From Candidatus Adamsella avium (GTDB taxonomy: Bacteria > Cyanobacteriota > Vampirovibrionia > Gastranaerophilales > CAJFVJ01): a stretch of 64,000 nt of DNA. A model generated the notes under the pieces. The model had not been told where the DNA came from. It did no database searches and worked only from the letters and a program-made list of their open reading frames with translations. Positions within the stretch are counted from its first letter, which is position 1, and the number at the start of each line of letters is the position of its first letter. Location: contig CAJFVJ010000001.1 of NCBI GenBank assembly GCA_904420445.1, forward strand, positions 74,973 to 138,972. The letters are read 5' to 3'. Of this stretch, positions 26,908-36,028 are shown in pieces. The position numbers were made by a program, and so were the translations under genes.

Positions 26908-27984
26908 TTATCTTATTTTATTCAAATTTTGCTTTTTTCGCAAATCATACACAAAGAGTAAAATTTCTGCAACAGCTTTATAAAGCTGAGGAGGTACTTC
27001 GGCATCAACTTCAACGAGTCTGAATAAAGCTCTTGCAACAGGAGGATTTTCTATTACGGGGATTGCATGTTTTTTTGCTATTTCAATAATCTGCTTTGCA
27101 AAAAGCTCTGTTCCCTTTGCCAAAAGTTTCGGAGCCTGCATGGTTTCTTTGTCGTATTTGATTGCTACGGCAACATGCGTAGGGTTTGTGACGACAAAGT
27201 CGGCATCAGGAACGGCATCCCGCATGCTTTGCTGGAGCATTTGCTGACGCCGCTGCCTCAAGGCTGCTTTCACATGAGGGTCACCTTCAGAGTTTTTGTA
27301 TTCATCTTTCACTTCTTTGAAAGACATCTTCTGATCCTGCATGAACTTCCATCTAGTAACCCCATAATCGGCAGCAGCAATGACAAGAAATATAATCCCC
27401 GCCTTCATAACAAAGTCTGATACCAGATTGCCGAATTCATAAAGAACGGCAAAATTGTTCTCTCTTGCGACAAGGGATAAAATAGCAGGAAGATGGTCTT
27501 TATAGACAAGATATCCGACATACCCCAAAACAGCAACTTTCACAATATTTTTCACAAGTTCAAAAAGAGTCTTGACTGACACAAGGTTCTTGAAATAACT
27601 CGTAGGATTAAACTTATCAAGCTTCGGGATAAGAGGCGTGGTTGTAAACAAAGGTCCTACCTGAATTAAATCTCCGACAATTGCAATAAATGCAGCCAAA
27701 ATCAATATCGGAGCAATAATAAACATCATAGGAACAATTGTTATGGTAAACAAATAAGGCATCCCTATTTCTTCAAGGTGCACATTCGGTATCTGCTCAT
27801 ATAAAAGAACAAATAACCTTGATACCTGATCCCAGAGAATAGGGGCTATTTTGAAGATGACAAGGAACATAACAAGTAAAGATATTGCCATCGAAAAATC
27901 TTTACTTTTGACTATCTGACCCTGTTTTCTTGCACGTTCGAGTTTCTGCTGCGAAGCCTCAAACTGCTTATCTTCATCACCCAT
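26908..27984 (-). CDS. flhB: Flagellar export apparatus protein FlhB
   Basis: The 358-residue protein has a short charged N-terminus (KQFEASQQKLERARKQGQIVKSKD), four membrane segments between about 30 and 210, and a cytoplasmic domain with the autocleavage motif NPTH near residue 267 (VVTNPTHVAVAIKYD). FlhB sits in the flagellar type III export gate and switches substrate specificity from hook to filament. The NPTH and full length suggest a functional protein. Non-flagellar YscU/EscU homologues look similar, but flagellar genes elsewhere in the window favour FlhB. Confidence 0.92.
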   Translation of the reverse strand: MGDEDKQFEASQQKLERARKQGQIVKSKDFSMAISLLVMFLVIFKIAPILWDQVSRLFVLLYEQIPNVHLEEIGMPYLFTITIVPMMFIIAPILILAAFIAIVGDLIQVGPLFTTTPLIPKLDKFNPTSYFKNLVSVKTLFELVKNIVKVAVLGYVGYLVYKDHLPAILSLVARENNFAVLYEFGNLVSDFVMKAGIIFLVIAAADYGVTRWKFMQDQKMSFKEVKDEYKNSEGDPHVKAALRQRRQQMLQQSMRDAVPDADFVVTNPTHVAVAIKYDKETMQAPKLLAKGTELFAKQIIEIAKKHAIPVIENPPVARALFRLVEVDAEVPPQLYKAVAEILLFVYDLRKKQNLNKIR

Positions 27985-28139
27985 TTTGTATCCCTTTGTT
28001 TCTATATAATTATATTTTAAATTTTTGTTAATATTTGTAAAACTTGGAATGTAGAGTTATTCAATTTATTTGTTTTGAAGATTTTAAGCAGATGAAAATA
28101 TTAAAGATATACTGAACAAACAAATAGACACATATCTCT

Positions 28140-28171
28140 AAGCACTTTTTTATGTACAAAGTGCTTTTTTT
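28140..28171 (+). terminator. Intrinsic terminator without an upstream plus-strand gene
   Basis: AAGCACTTT-ttatgtaca-AAAGTGCTT followed by Ts. The gene to the left (flhB) points away. It would end either a short RNA starting in 28030-28130 or read-through antisense transcription. Confidence 0.65.
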
Positions 28172-28213
28172 ATATTTTAATTCTGTATTGAGCATAATCA
28201 TAATTTTGTTTTT

Positions 28214-29323
28214 ATGAAAGAAATAGCACTAATAATAGACTCCCTTGACAAATCTTTTTCAGAAGAAGGCATAAAAGGCGGCGGAAACAGAGTTTCTCGT
28301 CATTTGATTTTGGAGTGGGCAAAAAATCCGGAGATAAACCTTGATGTTTACTCAAGCAAATCATCTGTGAGCCAGCTTGATGGAGTCAGACAAATTATTA
28401 ATTTGGACTGGCATCTTTATGGAGAAGGAGAGCAATTTTTTTTTCAACTCAAAGAGTTATTAAATAACAAAAATTATGACGCTGTTATATTCAATGACAT
28501 TTTTTCAGAAGAAGGACACCTGATTCTAAACTGCAACTCTCTTCCTTATCGTTATGACAACTGCAAAAATTTTCTCTCATCAACGGTTTTGAAATTTCTG
28601 AAAAGAAAAAAAATAGCTGTCCAAAAAAAATTTCTGCAAAATAAAAACAGAAAATTTTTTGCTGTATCAAACATCGTCAAAGAAGATTATGCCAAGAATT
28701 TCGGCATACCTCACGAAAACATTTTCACAGCTTACCCGGGAGTTGAACTTCCTTCAAAAAGTCATGAGCAAAAAGACAACCAAATTTTTACCTTCGGTAT
28801 GGTCAACAGCGGAGGATACAACAAGGGGGTATATACCCTCATAAGTTCTTTAAGCTTATTGAAAAGAGCAAAAATTCCATTCAGACTAAAATTGATTTAT
28901 CCAAAATATAATAACGACTCTTTCTTCAAAGTTTATATAAAATTGAACAAGCTTGAAAATGATATCGAGATTTTGGAATTCCAAAAAGATATGACCGATT
29001 TTTACACCTCAACAGACTGTCTTCTGCTGACGTCGTTCACGGAAGCATTCGGGCTTGTTGTTCTTGAGGCGGCAAGTTTTTCGACACCTTCTATTGTCAG
29101 CTCGACATCAGGGGTATCAGAGATAATCTTCGATAAAGAAAACGGATTCCTGTTTTCCATGAAGAATAACCGTAAAAAAAATCTGTTCAAAAAAATGAAA
29201 GAAGTCATCAACCTGAAAAAAGAAAAACCTGATGAATTTGAAAAAATTCAAAAAAACGCTTATGAAACAGCAAAAAAATATTCCTGGAAAAATTTTGCCA
29301 ACACTATAGCAAACAATTTGTAA
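28214..29323 (+). CDS. Glycosyltransferase family 4 protein
   Basis: The 369-residue protein has the GT-B/GT4 layout. The N-terminal half ends near FFAVSNIVKEDYAKNFGIP. The C-terminal sugar-nucleotide domain has the FTEAFGLVVLEAASFSTPSIVS block (the E-x7-E motif). Donor and acceptor are unknown. It is followed 8 nt later by a PIG-L deacetylase, so the pair may add and then deacetylate an N-acetyl sugar on a surface glycan or glycolipid. No clear Shine-Dalgarno precedes the ATG. Confidence 0.85.
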   Translation: MKEIALIIDSLDKSFSEEGIKGGGNRVSRHLILEWAKNPEINLDVYSSKSSVSQLDGVRQIINLDWHLYGEGEQFFFQLKELLNNKNYDAVIFNDIFSEEGHLILNCNSLPYRYDNCKNFLSSTVLKFLKRKKIAVQKKFLQNKNRKFFAVSNIVKEDYAKNFGIPHENIFTAYPGVELPSKSHEQKDNQIFTFGMVNSGGYNKGVYTLISSLSLLKRAKIPFRLKLIYPKYNNDSFFKVYIKLNKLENDIEILEFQKDMTDFYTSTDCLLLTSFTEAFGLVVLEAASFSTPSIVSSTSGVSEIIFDKENGFLFSMKNNRKKNLFKKMKEVINLKKEKPDEFEKIQKNAYETAKKYSWKNFANTIANNL

Positions 29324-29331
29324 GAGGAAGT

Positions 29332-30063
29332 ATGATAAAAAAAATTCTTTTCAACAAAATAATTCCAAAAATTCACAAATTCTATCTATCGGTAAATCTT
29401 AAAATAACCGAATTTACACCGGAGGAAGGAGAGAAATGCCTGTGTCTTGCGCCTCATGCAGATGATGAAAGCATAGGCTGCGGAGGAATATTGAGTTTAT
29501 ATCCGAAAAATTTTGACGTAATTTGTCTTACCGACGGGAGAAAAGGGGTAAAATCAGTATCTGTTGAGGAAGCAATAAAAATACGGAAAAATGAATTTTC
29601 AAATGCAATGACATCAGCAGGTGTCAACTCATTTCAAATATTCAATGCGGAAGACAAACATCTCATTGAGTATTTTGAACAATTTAGGACTATACCCGTA
29701 GAAAAATATGACTACATCTTTATCCCGAATATGCTTGACCAGCACCCTGACCACAAAGCGGTATCTCTGCTCTTAAGAAGGCTTATTGATAAAACAAAAC
29801 ACAAATCAAACCTGAAAATAGCCTTCTACGAAGTATGGACAACTCTCGCACTGCCAAATGCATTCGTTGATATAACATCAGTCAAATATAAAAAAGAAAC
29901 GCTGATAAACTCTCATAAATCACAAATAGAACAAAAAAACTACACAAAAAAAGCTCTAGCATTGAATGAATACAGAGGGTTGCAGAAAAACAGAGATTTT
30001 GCCGAAGCTTTCTGTATCGTTGATGTTCCTGTGTTCAAAAAAATGTGTGATGAATGTATCTGA
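29332..30063 (+). CDS. PIG-L family deacetylase
   Basis: The 243-residue protein has the zinc-binding PHADDE signature (LAPHADDESIGCGG) and the second zinc site DQHPDHKAV. Family members (LmbE, BshB, MshB) remove acetyl groups from N-acetylglucosamine derivatives. Coupling with the upstream GT4 enzyme resembles the MshA-MshB and BshA-BshB pairs of low-molecular-weight thiol synthesis. The glycosyltransferase here is not clearly of that type, so surface polysaccharide synthesis is equally possible. Confidence 0.85.
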   Translation: MIKKILFNKIIPKIHKFYLSVNLKITEFTPEEGEKCLCLAPHADDESIGCGGILSLYPKNFDVICLTDGRKGVKSVSVEEAIKIRKNEFSNAMTSAGVNSFQIFNAEDKHLIEYFEQFRTIPVEKYDYIFIPNMLDQHPDHKAVSLLLRRLIDKTKHKSNLKIAFYEVWTTLALPNAFVDITSVKYKKETLINSHKSQIEQKNYTKKALALNEYRGLQKNRDFAEAFCIVDVPVFKKMCDECI

Positions 30064-30094
30064 AAAATAAAAAGACAGACCATGAGGTCTGTCT
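30063..30094 (-). terminator. Terminator of the primary sigma factor gene
   Basis: AGACAGACC-ATGA-GGTCTGTCT preceded on the plus strand by AAAATAAAA. Read on the minus strand, this is a 9-bp hairpin followed by TTTTATTTT. Confidence 0.8.
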
Positions 30095-30112
30095 GTCAGA
30101 GTTTACTGGTTT

Positions 30113-31111
30113 TTAGCTGTTGATAAAATTCTTCAAACTTTTGACACCTCTGTTGTTTCGGCACATTTTTTTTAGCTTGCTGATTGCCCTGTTCTCGATT
30201 TGGCGGATACGCTCTCTTGATACCGCATATCTTGCGCCTATTTCTTCAAGAGTTTTCTTCACACCGTCATCATCAAGTCCAAAACGCATTATAATCACAT
30301 CTTTCTCTTTCTGGCTGAGCTGGTTCAAAATAGACCTGATTTCTTCAAGAAGGTTTTCCTGAGTAACTTTTGTATCAGGAGAAAGAGTTGATGAATCAAC
30401 CAGAATATCTGCAACTTTTGAATTGTCTTCTTTCTGGTTTATAGGAGTTTCAAGACTTACTGTAAGCTGGGTAGATTTCATAATCGCAGTCAGCTTCGAA
30501 ACAGAAATCCCGAGTTGTTTTGCAATTTCTTCTTTTGATGGTGTTCTGTTCATCTTGGTTGTTAAATCGGATGAAACTTTTTTTATACGGCTGATTGTTT
30601 CAATCATATGAACAGGAAGACGAATCGTTCTCGACTTGTCTGCAATACCTCTTGTAATTGCCTGTTGTATCCACCAGGTTGCATAAGTGCTGAACTTATA
30701 CCCTTTTGTATAATCGAACTTCTCAGCAGCACGCATAAGTCCGAGATTGCCTTCTTGTATTAAATCTAGAAAAGATAAACCTCTTCCGATATATTTTTTC
30801 GCAATACTCACAACAAGACGCAAGTTTGCATTCACCAACTTTTCTTTTGCTTCCTGCGAGTTTTTTTCTTTTATTTCCTTGGCGACAGCCAACTCCTCTT
30901 CTGATGACAAAAGAGGAATTCTTCCAATCTGCTGGAGATAAATCTTCACCGAATCGTCGGCTATCTGGCTTTTTTCGTTTTCAAAGTCAACTTTTTCTTC
31001 CTCGATACTCTCAAGTTCAGAATCATCAGCATCGAGAAGGTTCATATCATCGTCCAACACTTCGTCCTTTTCGTTCATTTTGTCATAGTATATATCTTTT
31101 TCGAAAGACAT
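30113..31111 (-). CDS. rpoD: Primary RNA polymerase sigma factor (RpoD/SigA type)
   Basis: The 332-residue sigma-70 has a short acidic N-terminus instead of a long region 1.1. Region 1.2 reads [21 protein letters not shown]. Region 2 has [24 protein letters not shown], region 3 [13 protein letters not shown], and region 4 [11 protein letters not shown] and [21 protein letters not shown]. The near-perfect region 2 matches the housekeeping group. The short form is common in cyanobacteria and Firmicutes; a group 2 paralogue cannot be ruled out. A GGGGGAA site precedes the ATG. It is 23 nt after rlmB. Confidence 0.9.
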   Translation of the reverse strand: MSFEKDIYYDKMNEKDEVLDDDMNLLDADDSELESIEEEKVDFENEKSQIADDSVKIYLQQIGRIPLLSSEEELAVAKEIKEKNSQEAKEKLVNANLRLVVSIAKKYIGRGLSFLDLIQEGNLGLMRAAEKFDYTKGYKFSTYATWWIQQAITRGIADKSRTIRLPVHMIETISRIKKVSSDLTTKMNRTPSKEEIAKQLGISVSKLTAIMKSTQLTVSLETPINQKEDNSKVADILVDSSTLSPDTKVTQENLLEEIRSILNQLSQKEKDVIIMRFGLDDDGVKKTLEEIGARYAVSRERIRQIENRAISKLKKMCRNNRGVKSLKNFINS

Positions 31112-31134
31112 AACATTCCCCCTTGTTTTGAGTT

Positions 31135-31872
31135 CTAGTTCAATAGTCTTTGTCTCAGCGCCTCATAAATAATCACACTTGCGGCATTTGAAACATTGAG
31201 AGAATTGAATTCTCCTATTATAGGTATCTTTACCATGTAGTCACAATTTTTCCTTACAATATTACTTATTCCCTGATTTTCTCCTCCTAAAACAATTACG
31301 CAATTCATGTTGTAATCAATGTCAAAATAATACTTATCACAGTCAGCTTCCGCACCGACAACCCAAAAGCCTTTTTTCTTTAATTTTAAGATTGAATTGC
31401 ATAAATTTGATACCCTGATTATAGGAATTTTATTTACGGCACCTGCGCTGATTTTCTCAACTGCAGATGTAACGCTAACGGAGCGTTTATCAGGAATAAT
31501 AATCCCGTCAACTCCCGCACATACCGATGTCCTAATAATAGCACCTAAGTTGTGAACATCCTCTATACTATCAAGCATAACTACAAGAGCATTTGTTTTT
31601 TTCAAAGAACTCAAAAACTCATCAAGATTTGCATATTTTATTGGAGAAATAAAAGCGACTACTCCCTGATGAGCTGCACCCGGAGCGACTTTGTCTATTT
31701 TTTCTTTCGGAACAAATTGAAATTTTATTTTATTTTCTTTACAAAAATTAATCATATAGTTAATTTTTTTATCAAATTTATTATTCTCGGAAATCAAAAT
31801 TTTATTAATCCGGTGAGGAGAGTTTCTTATAGTTTCTTCTATGGAATTCTTCCCGTAAATATAATCAGTCAT
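31135..31872 (-). CDS. rlmB: TrmH-family rRNA 2'-O-methyltransferase (RlmB-like)
   Basis: The 245-residue SPOUT methyltransferase starts with the substrate-binding [16 protein letters not shown] domain. The knotted domain has motif 1 ([20 protein letters not shown]), motif 2 ([11 protein letters not shown]) and motif 3 ([27 protein letters not shown]). RlmB methylates G2251 of 23S rRNA; the exact target here is inferred from family resemblance. An AGGAG site precedes the ATG. Confidence 0.87.
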   Translation of the reverse strand: MTDYIYGKNSIEETIRNSPHRINKILISENNKFDKKINYMINFCKENKIKFQFVPKEKIDKVAPGAAHQGVVAFISPIKYANLDEFLSSLKKTNALVVMLDSIEDVHNLGAIIRTSVCAGVDGIIIPDKRSVSVTSAVEKISAGAVNKIPIIRVSNLCNSILKLKKKGFWVVGAEADCDKYYFDIDYNMNCVIVLGGENQGISNIVRKNCDYMVKIPIIGEFNSLNVSNAASVIIYEALRQRLLN

Positions 31873-32081
31873 TATGTTTTACTCCTAAAAAAACAAGTTC
31901 TGTTTTATTTTATTTATATTATTTTTATGTACCCTCTTTTTTGAGTACCTCTCATCAAATAAAAACCATCTTAAAAAACTTTTGTTAATTTGCCACACAT
32001 CAGCAATTTATTGTATTATAAATTTATGTAGTTACAATTACAATAACGTTTGGATGGATATTATTTCGGAATTGATTTCTT

Positions 32082-33782
32082 ATGTTGAAAGCCGCAAAAA
32101 AATATAGTGTAGTAGTTGCTATTTCGTTAAACCTCGATTCATATCTCGAAGTAGTTGAATACGATACAATACAAAAAAAAGTACTGAAATATGAAAATAC
32201 GGTAGTTTCTTATAACAAAAATGAAAGAAAAATAGACGAACCTGAAGCTCTTGAAGAAGCGTTGAGAGAAATATTTACTCATATGACCATAATGCCCGGT
32301 ACGCCTATATTCGTTTCCCTTCCTGATATTTATATTTCTCAGCGGCTTTTATCGGCAAGAATGTCAGAAACTCAAATCGAAACCGAAATTAAACAGGATT
32401 TGGTCAACACAAATCTGTTCGACGATGTCAACCCTATCGCAAGATGGAAACAACTGAATGTAGATGAAGACGAAGACACTCAAACCGTTCTTTATTCCGG
32501 AATGAAAGAAGACATCGTTGAACTGTTCAAAAACGTAATAACAGGGCTCGGAATGGAACTGATTGCCATTGACAGCAGCTCTTTTTCTTTGATAAAAGGT
32601 GTTATAGGCACAGGATTTATTACAGAAGATGATCTTGATATTGGCAGTGACGGATGGGCTATTCTTTCACTGACTCAAGATCAATACGAAATGATTGCAC
32701 TGACCGGTAAGTCAATTACTTCTCTTACTCAAGAAGCTTTATCTTATGACGGAACAGTTGGAATATACAACAAAATCGCTGATGTAATAATGCCGGCAGT
32801 AGAGAGTTTGTGGATGTCAAATATGGTTATAGTAAATACCGTTCCCGGTATTTCTTCTCAAGAACTTGCAAACCGTATGGCTCTTGACTTCCCTGTCCAC
32901 TGCATAGATATAAACGAAAATGCAACAGCTCCTGTATATGACATTGATGAAGAAACTGTTGACGCAGATAAAGCGCTTAATATATCACCATATGTTGTAG
33001 GTACGGCATTGTATCAGGATTATTTTGAACTCGGTTTTGATTTTGCATTTGACAACGTCAAATTACAAATCAGCGCAGGAGGATTTCTTGATGTAGTAAA
33101 CAACCTCCTCGAAGGCAGAGAAACAAGAAAATTCATAATGAGCATATCTCCGGTTGTATGCGGTATACTTATACTGCTGGCTATCGGAACCGGGTTGTTC
33201 TATTTTCTGCAACAAGGCGAACTCAAAAGACTTACTGCAGAAAAAAGCGACCTCGAAATCCAGCTGAAAAACATTAAACCAAAAGATACCAACGAATTTG
33301 ATGCAACATTAAGCATCAAAAAGTTATATGAAAAAGACAAAGATATTTCAAAATCGCTGGCTCTTGTATCTGATGTTATCCCTGATAACCTCTGGATAAA
33401 AGAATTCAACATCTACTCTGATTTGAGTGTATATATGAGAGGCTATTCTTATAACGTACCTGATATCATCGAGTTCTATAAAGCTCTGAAAACTTTTTCA
33501 AAATTTAAAGACTTGACAATCACACAAATTCTCATAGCAGGAGAAGGCAGGGACTCTACAAACTCAAATGTAGACTATGAAACAGGAGAAGATGATATGG
33601 GAGCAAACACATCTGCTCCTTCTGAACAGGCCTCAGCTGACCCATCAGCACTTCCTACTCTCCCCGGATTAGAAGGCGAAGGCGGTGTTACGGCAGCGCC
33701 ATCTATAAGTGACCAAATAACAAATGTAAACGATATACCTAATGAACCCTGTTATGAATTTATCATAGGAAACAAAAAATAA
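32082..33782 (+). CDS. Fused PilM-PilN type IV pilus assembly protein
   Basis: The 566-residue protein combines two usually separate subunits. Residues 1-340 have an actin-like PilM look (VSLPDIYISQRLLSARMSETQIETEI, ELIAIDSSSFSLIKG). After a membrane helix at about 350-372 (PVVCGILILLAIGTGLFYFL), a coiled coil and a ferredoxin-like domain (IPDNLWIKEFNIYSDLSVYMRGYSYN) match PilN/GspL. The C-terminus is an Ala/Pro-rich tail. It would form the inner-membrane alignment platform of a type IV pilus or type II secretion system with the next gene. The start has no strong ribosome-binding site. Confidence 0.75.
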   Translation: MLKAAKKYSVVVAISLNLDSYLEVVEYDTIQKKVLKYENTVVSYNKNERKIDEPEALEEALREIFTHMTIMPGTPIFVSLPDIYISQRLLSARMSETQIETEIKQDLVNTNLFDDVNPIARWKQLNVDEDEDTQTVLYSGMKEDIVELFKNVITGLGMELIAIDSSSFSLIKGVIGTGFITEDDLDIGSDGWAILSLTQDQYEMIALTGKSITSLTQEALSYDGTVGIYNKIADVIMPAVESLWMSNMVIVNTVPGISSQELANRMALDFPVHCIDINENATAPVYDIDEETVDADKALNISPYVVGTALYQDYFELGFDFAFDNVKLQISAGGFLDVVNNLLEGRETRKFIMSISPVVCGILILLAIGTGLFYFLQQGELKRLTAEKSDLEIQLKNIKPKDTNEFDATLSIKKLYEKDKDISKSLALVSDVIPDNLWIKEFNIYSDLSVYMRGYSYNVPDIIEFYKALKTFSKFKDLTITQILIAGEGRDSTNSNVDYETGEDDMGANTSAPSEQASADPSALPTLPGLEGEGGVTAAPSISDQITNVNDIPNEPCYEFIIGNKK

Positions 33783-33783
33783 T

Positions 33784-34353
33784 ATGTTAGACCAAGCAAA
33801 AAAAGAAACATTGATAGTTTTAATAGTCGCAGTCGTCGTGTCTTGTGCTTTATTATTCTGCATAGGATACTTCGGTCTTCAAAGTGTTCAGTTTATGAAT
33901 CAAATAAAAACTATAAAGCCTGATGTAGTAAATATGAAACAACAAATAGAAATGAATAACATTATTGATACAACAATGGCTGAACCGGGCTCAAGCGACG
34001 AAGCTCCTAAAGAAATATACAAAGTAGAAGGAATAAAACTGGCTCCTGAAGATAATTTCGTAAAACTAATAGATGATATTGTTTTGGTTATTAGAGAAAA
34101 TCAAATAGCTATCACCAAAATCGGCTATGAAATGGATTCCTCTACAAATGAACTCCAAAAAGCAAATTGTTCAAAAATGAAATTATCAATGACAATGATT
34201 ACCACTTATTCTCAGCTAACAAAATTTGTTCAACAAATAGCTGACTATAAATATCTGATTGAAGTCGATTCAATGAATATAAAAGGAAACAGAAAAAATA
34301 AAGAAGGACTTCTTGAAGTCAGCCTTGTTCTGAGTCTGTATATTCAAGAATAA
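33784..34353 (+). CDS. PilO-like type IV pilus assembly protein
   Basis: The 189-residue protein has one N-terminal membrane helix (LIVLIVAVVVSCALLFCIGYFGL), a coiled coil, and a ferredoxin-like C-terminal domain (SMTMITTYSQLTKFVQQIADYKYLIEVDSMNIKG). This is the PilO/GspM pattern. It starts 1 nt after the fused PilMN gene and ends before a strong terminator, so the operon holds only these two. PilP and PilQ are not adjacent. Confidence 0.75.
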   Translation: MLDQAKKETLIVLIVAVVVSCALLFCIGYFGLQSVQFMNQIKTIKPDVVNMKQQIEMNNIIDTTMAEPGSSDEAPKEIYKVEGIKLAPEDNFVKLIDDIVLVIRENQIAITKIGYEMDSSTNELQKANCSKMKLSMTMITTYSQLTKFVQQIADYKYLIEVDSMNIKGNRKNKEGLLEVSLVLSLYIQE

Positions 34354-34370
34354 AAAATATAATTATATTT

Positions 34371-34404
34371 AAAGACCGCCATTGAAAATAAATGGCGGTC
34401 TTTT
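34371..34404 (+). terminator. Terminator after pilO
   Basis: AAAGACCGCCATT and AATGGCGGTCTTT form a perfect 13-bp stem with a 7-nt loop, then Ts. Confidence 0.9.
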
Positions 34405-34762
34405 ATCGTGTTTGTTTTTAGCTAGAAAGAAAGGAGATATGAAAAAGAACACGATTTTTCTGCAAATGTCTGCCAATACGGCAAATTTAACCAAACAAAA
34501 CAAATATTCAATATCTAAAAAAAATTTTTACTCCATCAAGGAAAAACTAACTCCGTTTATCCTGATATATATATAAAGTAAAAAGCATAAACCCCATTTC
34601 ATTTTTATTTGAAATCGAAACATTTTTTTACACAAATTTTTCTATGTTGAAAAAACAAACTCCATCATTAAATAATAAAAATCATATTAATAGTGGTGCT
34701 ATTTTCTCGATGAAACAACGATAATATTTTATGGCGTAATATCCCCAAATACAGGTAATAAC
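34405..34762. other. 358-bp region without a convincing gene
   Basis: A 45-codon ORF (34439-34576, MKKNTIFLQMSANTANLTK) has AAAGGAG only 2 nt before its ATG, which is too close for efficient initiation, and no recognisable product. The rest is AT-rich leader of the fliJ operon. No riboswitch consensus was recognised. Confidence 0.5.
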
Positions 34763-35251
34763 ATGCCTTTTCGTTACAGACTCGATAAAGTACTCAACTA
34801 CAGAATGAACAAAAGAGATGAACAACTGGAAGTTGTCAAACTCGCCCAGATGGAAGTACTCAAAATCGAAAATGAAATCGAAAAAAACAACCAGACAATA
34901 TCAAAAACAAGCGAAGATATGCGCCATGCTCAACATATTATGCTCGAGGCATACGACAACTTTCTCCAACACCTCTACAAAGTAGGCGAAGAACTTGAAC
35001 AAAAAAAACAGGAAGCTCTCCAAAAACTCGAAGAAGAAAAACTCAAACTGGTAGAACTCGAAAAAGCAGTCAAAGTCCTCGAAAAACACAAAGAAAAAAA
35101 ACTCGAAGAATACAAAGAAGAAGAAAAACAAAAAGAAATGAAAATGTTGAACGAAATAGGCTCTCAAAGACATTTTACAAACACCAAAAACAAACACGAA
35201 GAAGAACTCGAAGAACTGAAACAAATGGGTATAGATATAGATGAATATTGA
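34763..35251 (+). CDS. fliJ: FliJ-like flagellar export chaperone
   Basis: The 162-residue protein is nearly all coiled coil. It begins with MPFRYRLDKVLNYRMNKRDEQ, the typical FliJ opening (F-x-Y-x-L-x-x-VL-x-x-R). FliJ is the central stalk of the flagellar ATPase FliI and recycles export chaperones. Sequence identity is inherently low in this family, so the call rests on the N-terminus, length and neighbouring flagellar genes. It overlaps the next gene by 11 nt. Confidence 0.75.
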   Translation: MPFRYRLDKVLNYRMNKRDEQLEVVKLAQMEVLKIENEIEKNNQTISKTSEDMRHAQHIMLEAYDNFLQHLYKVGEELEQKKQEALQKLEEEKLKLVELEKAVKVLEKHKEKKLEEYKEEEKQKEMKMLNEIGSQRHFTNTKNKHEEELEELKQMGIDIDEY

Positions 35252-36026
35252 AAACGTAGAAAAAACCGAAACAAATATATCTCCTCAACCGTCCCAAAAA
35301 TCCCAAAATACAAAAAAAACAGACGAAAAAGACGGCTTTGAAAAACTTGTTGATTCTGTCAAGAAAAAAGAAACAGACTCTCTTTCTCATACAAAAAAAA
35401 TCAAAACGGAAAAGAAACAACAAAATGAACAGCAGGCTTTCCAGGCTTACAACGACATAATGTTCAGCCAGAACATCATAAGTCTGAACATCAAAGACGC
35501 CAACTTGAACCAAACCGACAACGAACAAAAACTCGACCCGAAACTTTCTTCTTCAATGTTCAGCTATCAGCCAAGGACTTTCAAACTGGAGCCTATGACA
35601 TCAGAAGACGAAAAATTTCTCAAACTCCTCTCATCAAACACAACAACCGTCATAGATAAAATGGTTGCTTCACAAAACTCTGATGAAGTACAAATCCAGA
35701 CAAAAGACGGCACAAACATAAGCTATAAAACAACAAACTTCTCAAAAGGAGTGTTTAATATCGTAGAATACGCCTTCAATTCACAAAAACCTGTAAGAGT
35801 TGAAATGACAGGAAACTCCTCTGTTATCCTGAAAATAGATAAAGAAGGACAGCTATCTGCTGAATTTCTCTCTTCTGATAAAGCTATGGAAGCTATGTTA
35901 AAAAGCAATATACCTTTTCTGAAAAACAAACTCGACTCTGAAGGTGTTCCCTATAAGGATATCTACTACAAAGACCAGCCAAAAGACGAACAGCGTCAAA
36001 GACAACAAAGAAACAAAGGAGAATAA
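35241..36026 (+). CDS. FliK-like flagellar hook-length control protein
   Basis: The 261-residue protein has a polar, disordered, Lys/Gln-rich N-terminal half. A compact C-terminal domain follows: QKPVRVEMTGNSSVILKIDKEGQLSAEFLSSDKAMEAML, then NIPFLKNKLDSEGVPYKDIYY. This follows the FliK C-terminal pattern, in which strands are followed by a helix with L-x-x-x-LxxxG. FliK measures hook length and signals to FlhB. Weak similarity, but position between FliJ and a hook protein supports it. Confidence 0.6.
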   Translation: MNIENVEKTETNISPQPSQKSQNTKKTDEKDGFEKLVDSVKKKETDSLSHTKKIKTEKKQQNEQQAFQAYNDIMFSQNIISLNIKDANLNQTDNEQKLDPKLSSSMFSYQPRTFKLEPMTSEDEKFLKLLSSNTTTVIDKMVASQNSDEVQIQTKDGTNISYKTTNFSKGVFNIVEYAFNSQKPVRVEMTGNSSVILKIDKEGQLSAEFLSSDKAMEAMLKSNIPFLKNKLDSEGVPYKDIYYKDQPKDEQRQRQQRNKGE

Positions 36027-36028
36027 AA

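Noticed and set aside
34439-34576. 45-codon ORF with AAAGGAG next to ATG
   Set aside because: The Shine-Dalgarno is only 2 nt from the ATG, the longer track version runs through the pilO terminator, and the product shows no recognisable feature.
34405-34762. c-di-GMP riboswitch upstream of flagellar fliJ
   Set aside because: The conserved GGGCGACGCAAAGCC-like core and GNRA loop could not be found.
34901-35224. 107-residue Phe-rich minus-strand ORF
   Set aside because: It is the antisense of the Lys/Glu-rich FliJ coiled coil, a typical composition artefact.
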